A stretch of DNA of 64,000 nucleotides from Streptomyces sp. CB01635 (GTDB lineage Bacteria > Actinomycetota > Actinomycetes > Streptomycetales > Streptomycetaceae). The stretch spans positions 1-64,000 of the forward strand of contig NZ_NNBL01000015.1 in assembly GCF_002803065.1 (NCBI RefSeq). Reading direction: 5' to 3'. The notes below the pieces were generated by a model. That model saw only the letters and a list, made by a program, of their open reading frames with translations, was not told the DNA's origin and ran no database searches. The position numbers were made by a program, and so were the translations under genes. This document shows positions 36,939-47,202 of the stretch, one piece after another; positions within the stretch are counted from its first letter, which is position 1; every line of letters starts with the position of its first letter.

Positions 36939-39900
36939 ATGTCGACCAGAGAGCTCGTCCTGCGTGACGTCATCGCCGTCAAGGAAGACGTCCACGCCGG
37001 AAATTTCAAGGTCGATCTCTCTCAGGGCTTCAACGAGACCGATGCGCGGGTGGGCGAGTACGTCGTCACCGAGCAGCTGCAGAAGCAGTTCCGCAAAGCG
37101 CTCGGCCTGGTCGCCGACGCCGTGCGGACCGGAGACTCGCACGCCGCATATCTGCACGGTTCCTTCGGCGCGGGTAAGAGCCACTTCCTGACCGTGCTGC
37201 ACGCGGCGCTCAACAACCATCCGGCGGCCCAGGCCAAGACCGGCCTCGCCGAGGCCATGGCCGAACACCAGGACTGGCTGCCGAGCAGCCGCTTCCTGAT
37301 GGTGCCCTACCACCTGGTCGGCTCCGCGGACCTGGACTCCGCGCTGCTCGGCGGCTACGTGCACACCGTGCGTCGGCTCCACCCCGAAGCGCCGACCCCT
37401 GCCGTTTATCGGGCCGATGCACTACTCGCCGATGCGCAGCGCCAGCGCGACTTCCTTGCCGATGACGACAAGTTCCGGCAGTGGCTCGGAGCCGGAGCGC
37501 CGACTGAGCGGACCGCCGCCGCGGCGGACGAGGACGCCGACGATGTGGCCGTCATCGACGCGGGTACGGGCGACATCGCCGTCCCGCTCGACTGGAGCAC
37601 CGCCGAGCTGGACGCGGCCTTCGAGGCGAAGGCCGGCGATCCGGAACGCGACCGGTTGGTGTCAGCGCTGGTCAGCGGCCCCATGGCTGCGTACGCCCAG
37701 GCGGCTCGTGGTGACAAGGACTCCTTCATCCCGCTGGAGAACGGCCTGAAGGTCATCTCCCAGCACGCCAGGTCTCTCCACTACGACGGGGTCGTACTCT
37801 TCCTCGACGAGCTGATCCTCTGGCTCCAGGCGCACATGGGGGAGCAGGACTTCGTACGCGACCAGGTGCAGAGGCTGGTCAAGCTGATCGAGTCCGCCGA
37901 CCCGAGCCGCCCGGTGCCGATCGTGTCGTTCATCTCCCGCCAGCGTGACCTGTCCCAGTTGATCGGTGCGGACGTCGCGGGCGCCGAGGTGCAGAACCTC
38001 GAGCAGCAGATCGACTACCTCGCGGGGCGGATCGACGTCGTCGAGCTGGAGGACAGCAACCTCGTCGAGATCATCAAGCACCGGGTCCTCGCCCCGCGGG
38101 CCGGGATGGAGCAGGCGCGCGACGACGCGTTCAAGCTCGTCGAGTCCTCCAGGGACGAGGTGCGGCAGGTCCTGCTCGACGCGCAGGGCCGTACCGAGGC
38201 GAACTGGGACGACTTCCGCACGCTCTACCCCCTGTCTCCCGCCCTGCTCAACGTCCTGGTCGACCTCTCCGGGGCGCTGCAGCGGGAGCGGACCGGTCTC
38301 AAGCTCGTACAGGAACTCCTCGGGCGCCGTCTCGACGACCTCAAGCTGGGCGAACTCATCCCGATAGGGGACCTGTGGGACGTCATCGCGCAGCGCACCG
38401 GCGAGGCGTTCACGGCCAAGCTGAAGGCGGAGGCGGAGACCGCCCGGCGCTTCCACGACCGGGTACGCGACCACCTTCTGACGAAGTACGGATCGGCCGA
38501 CGACAAGCGTTTCCAGACCGACGACCGGCTCATCAAGACGCTGCTGCTCGCCGCCCTCGCCCCGCACGTTCCCGCCCTGTCCCGGCTCACCGGCGGCAAG
38601 CTCGCGGCCCTGAACCACGGCACCATCCGGACACGGGTCGGCGACGCGGGCTCGGTCGCGGTCAAACGGCTGCAGGAACTGCAGTCCGAGGGCTTCGACG
38701 GGGAACTGCGCAGCGAGGGCGACAGCACCGACCCGATGTTCCATCTGCACCTGTCGGACCTCGACGTCGAACCGCTCCTCGAAGAGGTGCAGGGCGTCGC
38801 GGACCAGACCGGCTACCGGCGGCAGTGGATCAAGGACCAGCTGTGGGCCGCGCTCGGAATCCCCGACACCCAGGCGTTCGTCTGTGTACGGGAGGTCGTC
38901 TGGCGCGGGACGAAGCGCACCGCCGAGTTCGTCTTCGGCAATGTGCGTGACCCCCATCTGCCCGACGAGCAGTTCAGGCCGCAGCTGGGCAGCGACCTCA
39001 GGATCGTCATCGACTATCCCTTCGACGACGGCGACCACTCGCCGATGGACGACGTGCAGCGGGTCGACCGGATGAAGCGGGCGGGAAAGACCCACCCCAC
39101 CGTCGTCTGGCTGTCCGACTTCCTCTCCGAGCAGAAGAGCCGCAACCTCGGACGCCTACTGAAGATCAACTACCTGCTCGAGCGGGACCGGCTCGAAGAG
39201 CACACGGCCACGCGCCCCGCCGAGGAGCGCGCCCAGATCCGCAACCAGCTCAAGGCGTCCAGGGACAACCTCACCGGTCAGCTCATCGAGGCGCTCCAGC
39301 AGGTGTACGGAATCGCCCGGGCCGAACCCGGCACCACCGGAGCCGAGGTCCCCGAAGGCAAGCACCTGCTCACCCTCCAGCCTGGTTTCGCCCGCACCAA
39401 CCCCGAGGCAGCGGTCAGCTTCGAGGAGAACCTGTACTTCGTCGCGGACGACATCCTCGCGGCCCGCCATCCCAAGCACCCGGACTTCGATCCGCGCCTC
39501 ACCCGCAAGGCCATCACCAAAGCCGAGCTGAAGACCACGCTGACGTGGATCAACCGGGCCATGGCGGACGGCGGCCGCCGCGTCGTCGTCGACGGGCATC
39601 AGCTGGCCACCGTACGGAAGATCGTCCACGCCCTCGGGCTCGGCGAAGTGCACGACGGACCGCTCAACGTCACCAACGACTGGCGGCTGCGGATCAACAA
39701 GAAGGCCGCGGAGAATCCCGACGTCGGCCCCGACCTGTCGGTGGAGGACATCCGTACTTGGATCGAGGAGCTCGGCTACACCGGCCTCGACCGCAACGTC
39801 AGCAACCTGGTCATCGCGACCTACGCCCTGCTCGACGACCGCACCTGGGTCTACCAGACCTCGCCGCTGACCGAGGCCCCCGACCTCGAACGGATCGGGC

Positions 39901-40868
39901 AGGGGTACGGGCTCCGGGCGGTGGAACTCCCCAGCGAGGAGGAGTTCAGCACTGCCCTGGGACGCGCGGGGAAGATCTTCGGCAAGACCGTCTCACGCGT
40001 GCTGTTCGCCCGTAACGTCGCGAGTCTCGCGGAGCAGGTCCGCAAGGTCGCCGAGGACAATCAGCGGGCGGTCGGCGATGCCCGCACCCTGCTGCAGGAC
40101 AACGCGGCACGCCTCGGCCTGGCAGGGCCGGGGGGCGCGGACTCCCCGCGCATCAGGTCCATGAAGGCCGCGGCCGATCTCGTCGCGCGCCTGCTGCGCA
40201 CCGATTCCCCCGCTGCCCTGGTGCGGGAGCTGGCCGCCGCCGCGTATGACGTCACGGACGGAGAGATCGGTGCAGCGCTCGTACAGGCCCCCGAAGTGCT
40301 CACCGCGCTGCGCTCGCCCGACTGGACGGAGGACCTCGACACGGTCCGCTCCCTCACGAACCGGGGCGACAGTGTCGGGGAGCGCGCAGGTCGGCTCCTC
40401 GAACAGGTCTCCCGGACCGCCAACGAGCACGAGGAGGAGTCCTCGCTCGTTCCCGTACTGGACGGGCTGCGGGACAGCACCAAGGCGCTGATGCGGGAGG
40501 TGGCCCGGCTCGCTCAGGCAGCCCCGCCCGTCACGCCCGTGGAACCGGCGGTGCCCTCGGAGCGCACCGCCCAGGACGTCAGCCTCACCGAGCACGGGAA
40601 TCCGAGCGTCCCCGCACCTCCCGCCACGGCGCCGCCCACCGATAGCACGGGCCACGGGACCGCGCCCGAGCCCACGGGCCGCCCGGAGGCTCCTCGCGCC
40701 GTGCATGTGGTCGAACCCACGCGGCTCGAAGCGACGCTGGCCGCCACGGTCACGCGCATCGAGGACGAGATTCGGACGTTCCTGCTCGCCCATCCCGACC
40801 GTCGGGTCCAGGTCACCTGGAAGCCGGTCGCCGCCGAGGGCAGCGACAGTGAAGGGACCGGAGACTGA
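36939..40868 (+). CDS. pglY: BREX type 2 ATPase PglY
   Basis: A 1,309-residue AAA+ protein, near the size of the S. coelicolor PglY. Walker A is GSFGAGKSH (74-82) and Walker B is VVLFLDELILWL (about 283-294). It corresponds to BrxC in other BREX types and is essential for defence, with ATP use shown for Pgl proteins. The C-terminal ~150 residues are Pro/Ala-rich, then helical (VARLAQAAPPVTPVEPAVPSER onward). It begins a tight operon: its TGA shares one base with the pglZ ATG. The ATG has AGGGAA about 12 nt upstream, which is a little far. Confidence 0.93.
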   Translation: MSTRELVLRDVIAVKEDVHAGNFKVDLSQGFNETDARVGEYVVTEQLQKQFRKALGLVADAVRTGDSHAAYLHGSFGAGKSHFLTVLHAALNNHPAAQAKTGLAEAMAEHQDWLPSSRFLMVPYHLVGSADLDSALLGGYVHTVRRLHPEAPTPAVYRADALLADAQRQRDFLADDDKFRQWLGAGAPTERTAAAADEDADDVAVIDAGTGDIAVPLDWSTAELDAAFEAKAGDPERDRLVSALVSGPMAAYAQAARGDKDSFIPLENGLKVISQHARSLHYDGVVLFLDELILWLQAHMGEQDFVRDQVQRLVKLIESADPSRPVPIVSFISRQRDLSQLIGADVAGAEVQNLEQQIDYLAGRIDVVELEDSNLVEIIKHRVLAPRAGMEQARDDAFKLVESSRDEVRQVLLDAQGRTEANWDDFRTLYPLSPALLNVLVDLSGALQRERTGLKLVQELLGRRLDDLKLGELIPIGDLWDVIAQRTGEAFTAKLKAEAETARRFHDRVRDHLLTKYGSADDKRFQTDDRLIKTLLLAALAPHVPALSRLTGGKLAALNHGTIRTRVGDAGSVAVKRLQELQSEGFDGELRSEGDSTDPMFHLHLSDLDVEPLLEEVQGVADQTGYRRQWIKDQLWAALGIPDTQAFVCVREVVWRGTKRTAEFVFGNVRDPHLPDEQFRPQLGSDLRIVIDYPFDDGDHSPMDDVQRVDRMKRAGKTHPTVVWLSDFLSEQKSRNLGRLLKINYLLERDRLEEHTATRPAEERAQIRNQLKASRDNLTGQLIEALQQVYGIARAEPGTTGAEVPEGKHLLTLQPGFARTNPEAAVSFEENLYFVADDILAARHPKHPDFDPRLTRKAITKAELKTTLTWINRAMADGGRRVVVDGHQLATVRKIVHALGLGEVHDGPLNVTNDWRLRINKKAAENPDVGPDLSVEDIRTWIEELGYTGLDRNVSNLVIATYALLDDRTWVYQTSPLTEAPDLERIGQGYGLRAVELPSEEEFSTALGRAGKIFGKTVSRVLFARNVASLAEQVRKVAEDNQRAVGDARTLLQDNAARLGLAGPGGADSPRIRSMKAAADLVARLLRTDSPAALVRELAAAAYDVTDGEIGAALVQAPEVLTALRSPDWTEDLDTVRSLTNRGDSVGERAGRLLEQVSRTANEHEEESSLVPVLDGLRDSTKALMREVARLAQAAPPVTPVEPAVPSERTAQDVSLTEHGNPSVPAPPATAPPTDSTGHGTAPEPTGRPEAPRAVHVVEPTRLEATLAATVTRIEDEIRTFLLAHPDRRVQVTWKPVAAEGSDSEGTGD

Positions 40869-43717
40869 TGGCCCCCGCCGCGCCCCGGGTCGGACGCCGC
40901 ACCGTCGAAGCGCTCCTGACCGCGCACAAGGACAGCCTGCGTGAACGCAGCCTGGTCCTGATCCACGGCCGCTACCTTCCCGGAGCGCCCACCCGGTTCA
41001 CCACCGCCGTCGAGAACGAGCCCCGCCGCGTGCAGGTCCGCGACGAGTCCTCCGTCCTCGGCGTGACGGCAGCCTGGCACGATCACCGGGATTCGGCCGG
41101 ACCGGGCGACGTCCTCGTGGTCACCACCGGAGTCGACGACGAGCAGCTCGGCTGGGACCTGCGCGGGCAGGCCATTCTCCGCCGCACGCTCACCGTCGAG
41201 AACGCGGAGGTCGTCACCCAGCGATTCGGCGCCACCGGCCTCGACGTCCGCATGTACGGCATGGAATGGCTCCTGGAAGCCCTCCTGGACGCCGAACCTT
41301 CTGACGCCGGCTGGCCCCGGGTCGGAGGGCTGCTCACCCTCGACACCGCATTGCGTGCGCTGGCCGTGCAGCGGCTCGGCCTCGGCTCCGGCTCCGGTGA
41401 GGGCGGATCCGCGACCGGTTCCCAGGCACAGCCGCCCACGCTCGACACCGACACCCTCCTCGCCTGGTCGCGCACGCCGGCGGGCCCACTCCGCTTCGCC
41501 GAACTCCCCCTCGCCGAACGCGCCGAACTGAAGAAGTGGCTCGGCGACGCCGCGGGCCACGCGGCGCCGGTGCTCCTCTCCCTCGCGGAAGCCGGACTCG
41601 GCCACGACGCCATGGCGCTCGGCGTCCTCGCGGCGGTCCTGAGGGACCCGGCGGTGGCTCCCGACACCGCCCTCACGATCGGCGGCCTCTTCGGTCAGGT
41701 CATGCCCCGCCGGGCTGCCCTCAGTGCCTTCACCGACGCGGTGGAAGGGACCTTGACCCGCTGGATCGCCCAAGCCAGGACTAGCCCGGCTGCCCGACGC
41801 CAGGTTTTCGCCGTACTGGACCGTGCCGACCAACTGGCCGAGACAGCGGGTCTCGCCGAGACCCTCACCGGGAGCCGGTTCCTGCCCACCGGCTTCGCCG
41901 CGCAACTCGGCCGGACCGTGGCCGAAGCACGCCGTTCCTCCACGGCGGGAGAGACCGCGCTCGCAGATCTGGCAGGACACGGCCTTGCCGCCCTCTACCC
42001 GGACCGGGTGCAGATGGCCGAGATGGCGGTGCGCATCGCCCGCTGGCTCGAACAGCCCGAACCGGCCGTGCCCACGGTGGAGAGCGGCATCCGCTCCCAG
42101 ATCACCGACTGGGGGTGGGCCGATCGCGCGCTCACCCTCCTGTGGGCGGGGGACCCGGGCGGTGATCTGGCCACAGGTCGCGAACTGCGGGGCCTTTACG
42201 AGAGGGGCCGGGCGCGCAGAGAGGCCCTCGACGAGCAGTTCGCCCGCCATCTCGCTGCCTGGTCGTCCGCATACGCCACCGCGCGCCGGCCACACGACGC
42301 CCTGGTCATCGAGAACGTCCTGGAGACGGCGGTACGTCCACTGGCCGGTGCGGGAGCGCCCCTGGTCGTCGTACTCGACGGGATGAGCTGCGCGGTCGCC
42401 ATACAGCTCGGCGAGGAAGCCGAACGCGAAGGCTGGCGGGAAGTCGTGCCGGGACCGGCCGACGGACAGTCGGCAGCCCGGACGGCCGCGGTATCCATGC
42501 TGCCCTCCGTCACCCGGACGAGCCGCGCCTCGCTCCTCACGGGAGAAGCCGTACAAGGAGGGCAGTCCGTGGAGGCCGCGGGCTTCAGCGCCTTCTGGAA
42601 ACGCCACCACAAGGAAGCCGCTCTTTTCCACAAAGCGGACATCGGTGGCGAGACGGGCCATGCTCTTTCCCACGAGCTCATGGGGGCACTCGCCTCCGAG
42701 GCGGTCGTCGGCGTCGTCCTGAACACCATCGACGACGCGCTCGACAAGGGACAACAGGGGCGCGGCACGAGCTGGGGCCTCGATGACATCACCCACCTGC
42801 GGGACCTGCTCTCAGCCGCCAGGAGTTATGGGCGACCGGTCGTGCTGGTCGCCGACCACGGACACGTCCTGGAACGCGGCGGCCGGAGCGGGAGTGCGGA
42901 GGCGCACGTGTCCGGAGCCGTCTCGCCACGCTGGCGTACCGGCGGGCCGGCCCGGGACGGAGAGATCGAGATCCGGGGAGAGAGGGTCCTGGAAGGCGCC
43001 GGAAGCGTTGTCGTGCCGTGGCGTGAGGACATCCGGTACACCGGACGCAAGGCCGGCTACCACGGAGGCGCGTCTCTCGCTGAGGTGACGGTCCCGGTCC
43101 TCACCCTGGTCGCTGTCGCCGAGCAGACACCCAAGGGCTGGGTCGGGCTCCCGCGGGAGCAGTCGACCCCCTCGTGGTGGAGTGAGCCCCTGCCGGCGGA
43201 CGAGTCCACGAGGGCCGCCCTTCCCGCAGCCGGGCGTGCGGGAGCCGCCCCGCCGACAGCGCCGACAGCGCCGCGTCAGGACGCGACCGGCACCGAGGCC
43301 CGCAAGAGTTCTCCCGCCGTGCTCCGAGCCACCGTCGGCGGCCTGGGCAGCGAGGTGGTGGCGAGCGAGGTCTACGCGGCGCAGAAAGAATACGTCCGCA
43401 AGGCGCCGGAGGCGAAGGTCGTCGCCGCGGTCATCGACGCTCTCGTCGCCGCGGGCGGCACCATGTCCCCGGCGGCGCTCGTCGCGGCCATCTCGGCGAC
43501 CGGACGTGTCCGGCGCAACATCGAGGGATTCGTCGCAACGGTCCAGCGCCTGCTGAATGTCGAGGGTTACCCCGTCCTCGGGTTCGTCGACGCGGGACAT
43601 GCGGTGAAACTCGATGTTCCGCTGCTGCGCGAGCAGTTCCTGCCGCAGCCGCAGCCGCAGCCGCAGCCGCAGCCGCAGCCGCAGCCGCAGCAGCAGCAGC
43701 CGAAGCCGAAGGAGTAA
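40868..43717 (+). CDS. pglZ: BREX type 2 phosphatase-fold protein PglZ
   Basis: A 949-residue protein of the PglZ family (alkaline-phosphatase superfamily), the hallmark protein of BREX. Metal-site segments are VVVLDGMS (Asp504) and ADHGH (Asp663, His664, His666). The N-terminal ~480 residues are the larger PglZ-specific helical part, and a small C-terminal winged-helix-like domain follows. The protein ends in a low-complexity Pro-Gln tail encoded by eight tandem CCGCAG units plus three CAG codons and PKPKE. PglZ hydrolyses phosphodiester model substrates in other BREX systems; its role in defence is still unclear. It is coupled to pglY upstream, and brxD starts 4 nt after its stop. Confidence 0.93.
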   Translation: MAPAAPRVGRRTVEALLTAHKDSLRERSLVLIHGRYLPGAPTRFTTAVENEPRRVQVRDESSVLGVTAAWHDHRDSAGPGDVLVVTTGVDDEQLGWDLRGQAILRRTLTVENAEVVTQRFGATGLDVRMYGMEWLLEALLDAEPSDAGWPRVGGLLTLDTALRALAVQRLGLGSGSGEGGSATGSQAQPPTLDTDTLLAWSRTPAGPLRFAELPLAERAELKKWLGDAAGHAAPVLLSLAEAGLGHDAMALGVLAAVLRDPAVAPDTALTIGGLFGQVMPRRAALSAFTDAVEGTLTRWIAQARTSPAARRQVFAVLDRADQLAETAGLAETLTGSRFLPTGFAAQLGRTVAEARRSSTAGETALADLAGHGLAALYPDRVQMAEMAVRIARWLEQPEPAVPTVESGIRSQITDWGWADRALTLLWAGDPGGDLATGRELRGLYERGRARREALDEQFARHLAAWSSAYATARRPHDALVIENVLETAVRPLAGAGAPLVVVLDGMSCAVAIQLGEEAEREGWREVVPGPADGQSAARTAAVSMLPSVTRTSRASLLTGEAVQGGQSVEAAGFSAFWKRHHKEAALFHKADIGGETGHALSHELMGALASEAVVGVVLNTIDDALDKGQQGRGTSWGLDDITHLRDLLSAARSYGRPVVLVADHGHVLERGGRSGSAEAHVSGAVSPRWRTGGPARDGEIEIRGERVLEGAGSVVVPWREDIRYTGRKAGYHGGASLAEVTVPVLTLVAVAEQTPKGWVGLPREQSTPSWWSEPLPADESTRAALPAAGRAGAAPPTAPTAPRQDATGTEARKSSPAVLRATVGGLGSEVVASEVYAAQKEYVRKAPEAKVVAAVIDALVAAGGTMSPAALVAAISATGRVRRNIEGFVATVQRLLNVEGYPVLGFVDAGHAVKLDVPLLREQFLPQPQPQPQPQPQPQPQQQQPKPKE
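43643..43690 (+). repeat. (CCGCAG)8 microsatellite at the 3' end of pglZ
   Basis: Eight perfect tandem hexamers encode Pro-Gln repeats at the PglZ C-terminus, followed directly by three CAG codons. Because the unit is a multiple of three, length changes would keep the frame. The tract ends about 30 bp before the brxD start and could also affect its translation. Confidence 0.9.
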
Positions 43718-43721
43718 CGAG

Positions 43722-45053
43722 ATGTCGCAGTCCGCCCTGGTGAGCGTGGCCAGACGGCGCGAGGTCATCGACGCGCTGCGACGCGGCACCGTACCGCAGG
43801 CCGGTCTCGATCTTTTCGCCGTGGGACTCGGCCGGTTCGAAAGCGCCCTCGACGACGACCTCGCCACCGTGACCCGCGGCGGCGCTGCCTTCCACGCGAT
43901 CCGTGGCGACTACGGGTCCGGCAAGACGTTCTTCGCACGCTGGCTGACCGAGCGCGCCAAGCGGGCCGGCCTGGCCACCGCGGAAGTGCAGATCTCCGAG
44001 ACGGAAACGCCCCTGCACCGCCTGGAGACCGTCTACCGAAGGCTCACCGAACGCCTGGCGACGGCCACGCACCAACCCAGTGCGCTGCGGGCGGTGATCG
44101 ACTCCTGGTTCTACACGCTGGAGGAGGAAGTCCTCGACGGCGGGGACCTCGACGAGGAGGACGAGGCGGCGCTCTCCGAGGCCGTGACCGCGCTGATGGA
44201 GCGACGGCTCGCTGATGTGGCGCGCACCACCCCCGCGTTCGCCGCGGCCCTGCGCGGCTACCGAGGAGCGGTCGCGGAGGGGGACGCGGCCACCGCGGAA
44301 GCGCTGATCGCCTGGCTCGGCGGACAGAAGTCCGTCGCGGCATCGGCACGCCGCTCGGCGGGAGTGCGCGGAGACCTCGACCACTTCGCCGCCCTGGGCT
44401 TTCTCCAGGGCCTGCTCACTGTGTTGCGGGACTGCGGCCATCCCGGTCTTCTCCTCGTACTCGACGAGATCGAGACGCTGCAGCGGGTTCGCGGCGATGT
44501 CCGGGAGAAGGGCCTCAACGCACTACGGCAACTCCTCGACGAGATCGACGCGGGCCGGTTCCCCGGGCTCTTCCTCGTCATCACAGGCACCCCTGCCTTC
44601 TACGACGGCCAGCAGGGCGCGCAGCGGCTCCCCCCGCTGGCCCAGCGCCTGGCCACCGACTTCACCACGGATCCGCGCTTCGACTCACCGCGCGCGGTGC
44701 AACTGCGCCTGCCGGGCTTCGACCTGCCCAGGCTCGGAGAACTCGGCCGGAACGTCCGCGACCTCTATCAGGGAGCCGCGGCCCATCCAGACCGGGTCGC
44801 AGCCCGCGTCGACGACCGTTACGTCGACGAGCTGGCCACAGCTGTCACCGGCGGACTCGGCGGGAAAGTCGGCATCGCACCACGTGTTTTTCTGCGCAAG
44901 CTCGTTGCCGATGTCCTCGACAGGGTCGACGAGTTCGAGGACTTCAACCCGCGCGAGCACTATGCACTCACGATCGCGGAGGCCGAACTCACCGGTGTCG
45001 AGCGAAACGCCGCGGCAGGGGATGCCGACGACATCGCGCTGGAACTGCCGTGA
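43722..45053 (+). CDS. brxD: BREX system ATP-binding protein BrxD
   Basis: A 443-residue AAA+ ATPase. Walker A is GDYGSGKT (62-69) and Walker B is LLLVLDEIETL (Asp248-Glu249). A following TGTPAFYD is a sensor-like loop and the C-terminus is winged-helix-like. BrxD is specific to type 2 (and related) BREX loci and normally precedes brxHI, exactly as here. The ATG is preceded by GGAG 7 nt upstream, within the end of pglZ. Its TGA overlaps the brxHI GTG by 4 bp, so the two are coupled. Its biochemical task in BREX is not established; a DNA-translocating or loading function with the helicase is likely. Confidence 0.9.
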   Translation: MSQSALVSVARRREVIDALRRGTVPQAGLDLFAVGLGRFESALDDDLATVTRGGAAFHAIRGDYGSGKTFFARWLTERAKRAGLATAEVQISETETPLHRLETVYRRLTERLATATHQPSALRAVIDSWFYTLEEEVLDGGDLDEEDEAALSEAVTALMERRLADVARTTPAFAAALRGYRGAVAEGDAATAEALIAWLGGQKSVAASARRSAGVRGDLDHFAALGFLQGLLTVLRDCGHPGLLLVLDEIETLQRVRGDVREKGLNALRQLLDEIDAGRFPGLFLVITGTPAFYDGQQGAQRLPPLAQRLATDFTTDPRFDSPRAVQLRLPGFDLPRLGELGRNVRDLYQGAAAHPDRVAARVDDRYVDELATAVTGGLGGKVGIAPRVFLRKLVADVLDRVDEFEDFNPREHYALTIAEAELTGVERNAAAGDADDIALELP

Positions 45054-47194
45054 GCGCGGTCGATGAGTTGGAACCCGCGCTCGTCCACCACATCGTCAAC
45101 ACCCTTGGCTGGAAGGGACTGCGCCCACTCCAGGAAGCGGCGGTCGAGCCGCTGTCCGCAGGCGAGGACGCCCTCCTCCTCGCCCCGACCGCAGGCGGGA
45201 AAACGGAAGCGGCGTGCTTCCCGCTGCTGTCGCGCATGCACCGCGCCCGGTGGTCCGGCACGTCGGTGCTGTACCTCTGCCCCCTCAAGGCGCTGCTCAA
45301 CAACCTGCTGCCCAGGGTCGAGACGTACGCCTCCTGGCTCGGACGCGGCGCCGCACTCTGGCACGGCGACACCACCTCCGGTAACCGCAAGCGCATCCTG
45401 GCGGACCGTCCGGACGTCCTGCTCACCACCCCCGAGTCGCTGGAAGCGATGCTGGTGAGCGTCAATGTCGATCATGCGTCGTTCTTCTCGGGGCTCAGGG
45501 CGGTAGTCGTCGACGAGGTGCACGCCTTCGCCAGCGACGACCGGGGCTGGCACCTGCTGGCCGTACTGGAGCGACTGCAACGGGTGGTGGGGCGTCCACT
45601 TCAGCGCGTCGGACTCTCGGCGACGGTCGGCAATCCCGGCGAACTTCTCACTTGGCTCCAGGGCTCGGGAGCGGGCACGCGCCCCGCACAAGTCGTCGCC
45701 CCTCACCTGGACGCGCCGCGGGACGCAGCGAGTGGTGCGCCCCCTGTCTCCGTACCGTCCGGGGACATTCAGCTCGACTACGTGGGATCGCTCGAGAACG
45801 CGGCAACCGTCATCAGCACCTTGCACCGCGGTGAGAAGCGCCTGGTCTTCTGCGAGTCACGGCGACTGGTCGAAGAACTGGGATCAGCGCTACGGGCCCG
45901 AGGGGTCGTCACGTTCCTCTCTCACGCATCGCTCTCGCTCGACGAGCGCAGGCGGGCGGAAGCGGCTTTCGCCGAAGCGCGGGACTGCGTGATCGTGTCG
46001 ACCAGCACGCTCGAACTCGGCATCGATGTCGGTGACCTGGACCGGGTCGTCCAGATCGACGCACCGGCATCGGTCGCCTCCTTCCTGCAGCGGATCGGCC
46101 GTACCGGACGCCGCCCCGGGACCTCACGGAACTGTCTCTTCCTCGCTCTCGACCGCACGGGCCTGCTGAGTGCGGCAGGGCTCCTGTTGCAGTGGTCGAG
46201 AGGGTGGGTCGAGCCAGTGGTCGCACCTCCCGAGCCGCGGCACATCGTGGCTCAGCAGTTGCTCGCCCTCTGTCTCCAAGAGGGCGGCGTCGGAAGCAAT
46301 CTGTGGCATGAAGGGTGGAACGGCCTCGGGCCGTTCGGCCCGTCCGCGCAGCCGATCGTCAAACACCTGGTGACAGAGGGATACCTCGATCAAGACGACG
46401 GGTTGCTCTTCATCGGTCCGGAGGCCGAACGCCGCTTCGGCCACCGGCACTTCATGAATCTCACCGCGGTGTTCACCGCACCGCCGCAGTTCACCGTCCT
46501 GCAGGGCCGGACCGAGATCGGCCGGACAGACCCCAGCCTGCTCACCGAGCACATCGCCGGTCCCCGTCGGCTTCTGCTTGCCGGCCGGAACTGGCAGGTC
46601 ACCTACATCGACTGGAAACGGAAACGGTGCTTCGTCGAACCGGCCGACGGAGGCGGCAAGGCCAAATGGAGCGGGGCCGGTTTCGGCCAGGGCGCGTCCT
46701 TCCGGCTTGTCCGCGCGGTGCGTGACGTACTCCTCGGCGCTGACCCACCGGTGCATCTGACCCGGAGAGCACATGGGTGCCTGGGCGAAGCTCGGGAGTA
46801 CTTCATGGAGCGAGTGCATCCAGGAGGCACTCTGATCGTGCGGGAAAGGGGAAGGCCGGACCAACTTCGATGGTGGACGTGGGCCGGGCATCGGGCCAAT
46901 GCCACTCTGGCAGCCACCCTTGGCGGTGCCGCGGTGCCGGGACAGCGACTCAACGATCACTGGGTACGTCTACGGGACGACCTCACCCCGACGGACTGGA
47001 AGCTGGCCCGCCAGGACGTGACGGAGAACCTGGCCTTGCCTGATATCGATGAGAAAGCTGTGCGGGGTCTGAAATTCGGGGATGCGCTTCCCGCCCGACT
47101 GGCCGAGGCGACACTGTCGATCAGACTCGCAGACCTCGAATCTGCGGCTGTTGTGTTGTCCGAGCAGGTGCGCTTCACGGGTGGGGGCGTCTGA
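45050..47194 (+). CDS. brxHI: BREX type 2 helicase BrxHI
   Basis: A 714-residue superfamily 2 helicase of Lhr-like appearance. Motif I is APTAGGKT (45-52), motif II is DEVH (155-158), motif III is SATVGNPG (about 187) and motif VI is QRIGRTGRRPG (about 347-357). The C-terminal ~300 residues are the family-specific part. BrxHI closes the type 2 BREX operon and is its marker helicase. It is the last gene of the island; only decamer repeats and the att copy follow. The GTG start overlaps the brxD stop. Confidence 0.92.
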   Translation: MSAVDELEPALVHHIVNTLGWKGLRPLQEAAVEPLSAGEDALLLAPTAGGKTEAACFPLLSRMHRARWSGTSVLYLCPLKALLNNLLPRVETYASWLGRGAALWHGDTTSGNRKRILADRPDVLLTTPESLEAMLVSVNVDHASFFSGLRAVVVDEVHAFASDDRGWHLLAVLERLQRVVGRPLQRVGLSATVGNPGELLTWLQGSGAGTRPAQVVAPHLDAPRDAASGAPPVSVPSGDIQLDYVGSLENAATVISTLHRGEKRLVFCESRRLVEELGSALRARGVVTFLSHASLSLDERRRAEAAFAEARDCVIVSTSTLELGIDVGDLDRVVQIDAPASVASFLQRIGRTGRRPGTSRNCLFLALDRTGLLSAAGLLLQWSRGWVEPVVAPPEPRHIVAQQLLALCLQEGGVGSNLWHEGWNGLGPFGPSAQPIVKHLVTEGYLDQDDGLLFIGPEAERRFGHRHFMNLTAVFTAPPQFTVLQGRTEIGRTDPSLLTEHIAGPRRLLLAGRNWQVTYIDWKRKRCFVEPADGGGKAKWSGAGFGQGASFRLVRAVRDVLLGADPPVHLTRRAHGCLGEAREYFMERVHPGGTLIVRERGRPDQLRWWTWAGHRANATLAATLGGAAVPGQRLNDHWVRLRDDLTPTDWKLARQDVTENLALPDIDEKAVRGLKFGDALPARLAEATLSIRLADLESAAVVLSEQVRFTGGGV

Positions 47195-47202
47195 ACTGCA
47201 TG

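Noticed and set aside
43643..43690. CRISPR-like or minisatellite array
   Set aside because: A perfect 6-bp unit with no spacers, inside the pglZ coding frame; it is a simple microsatellite.
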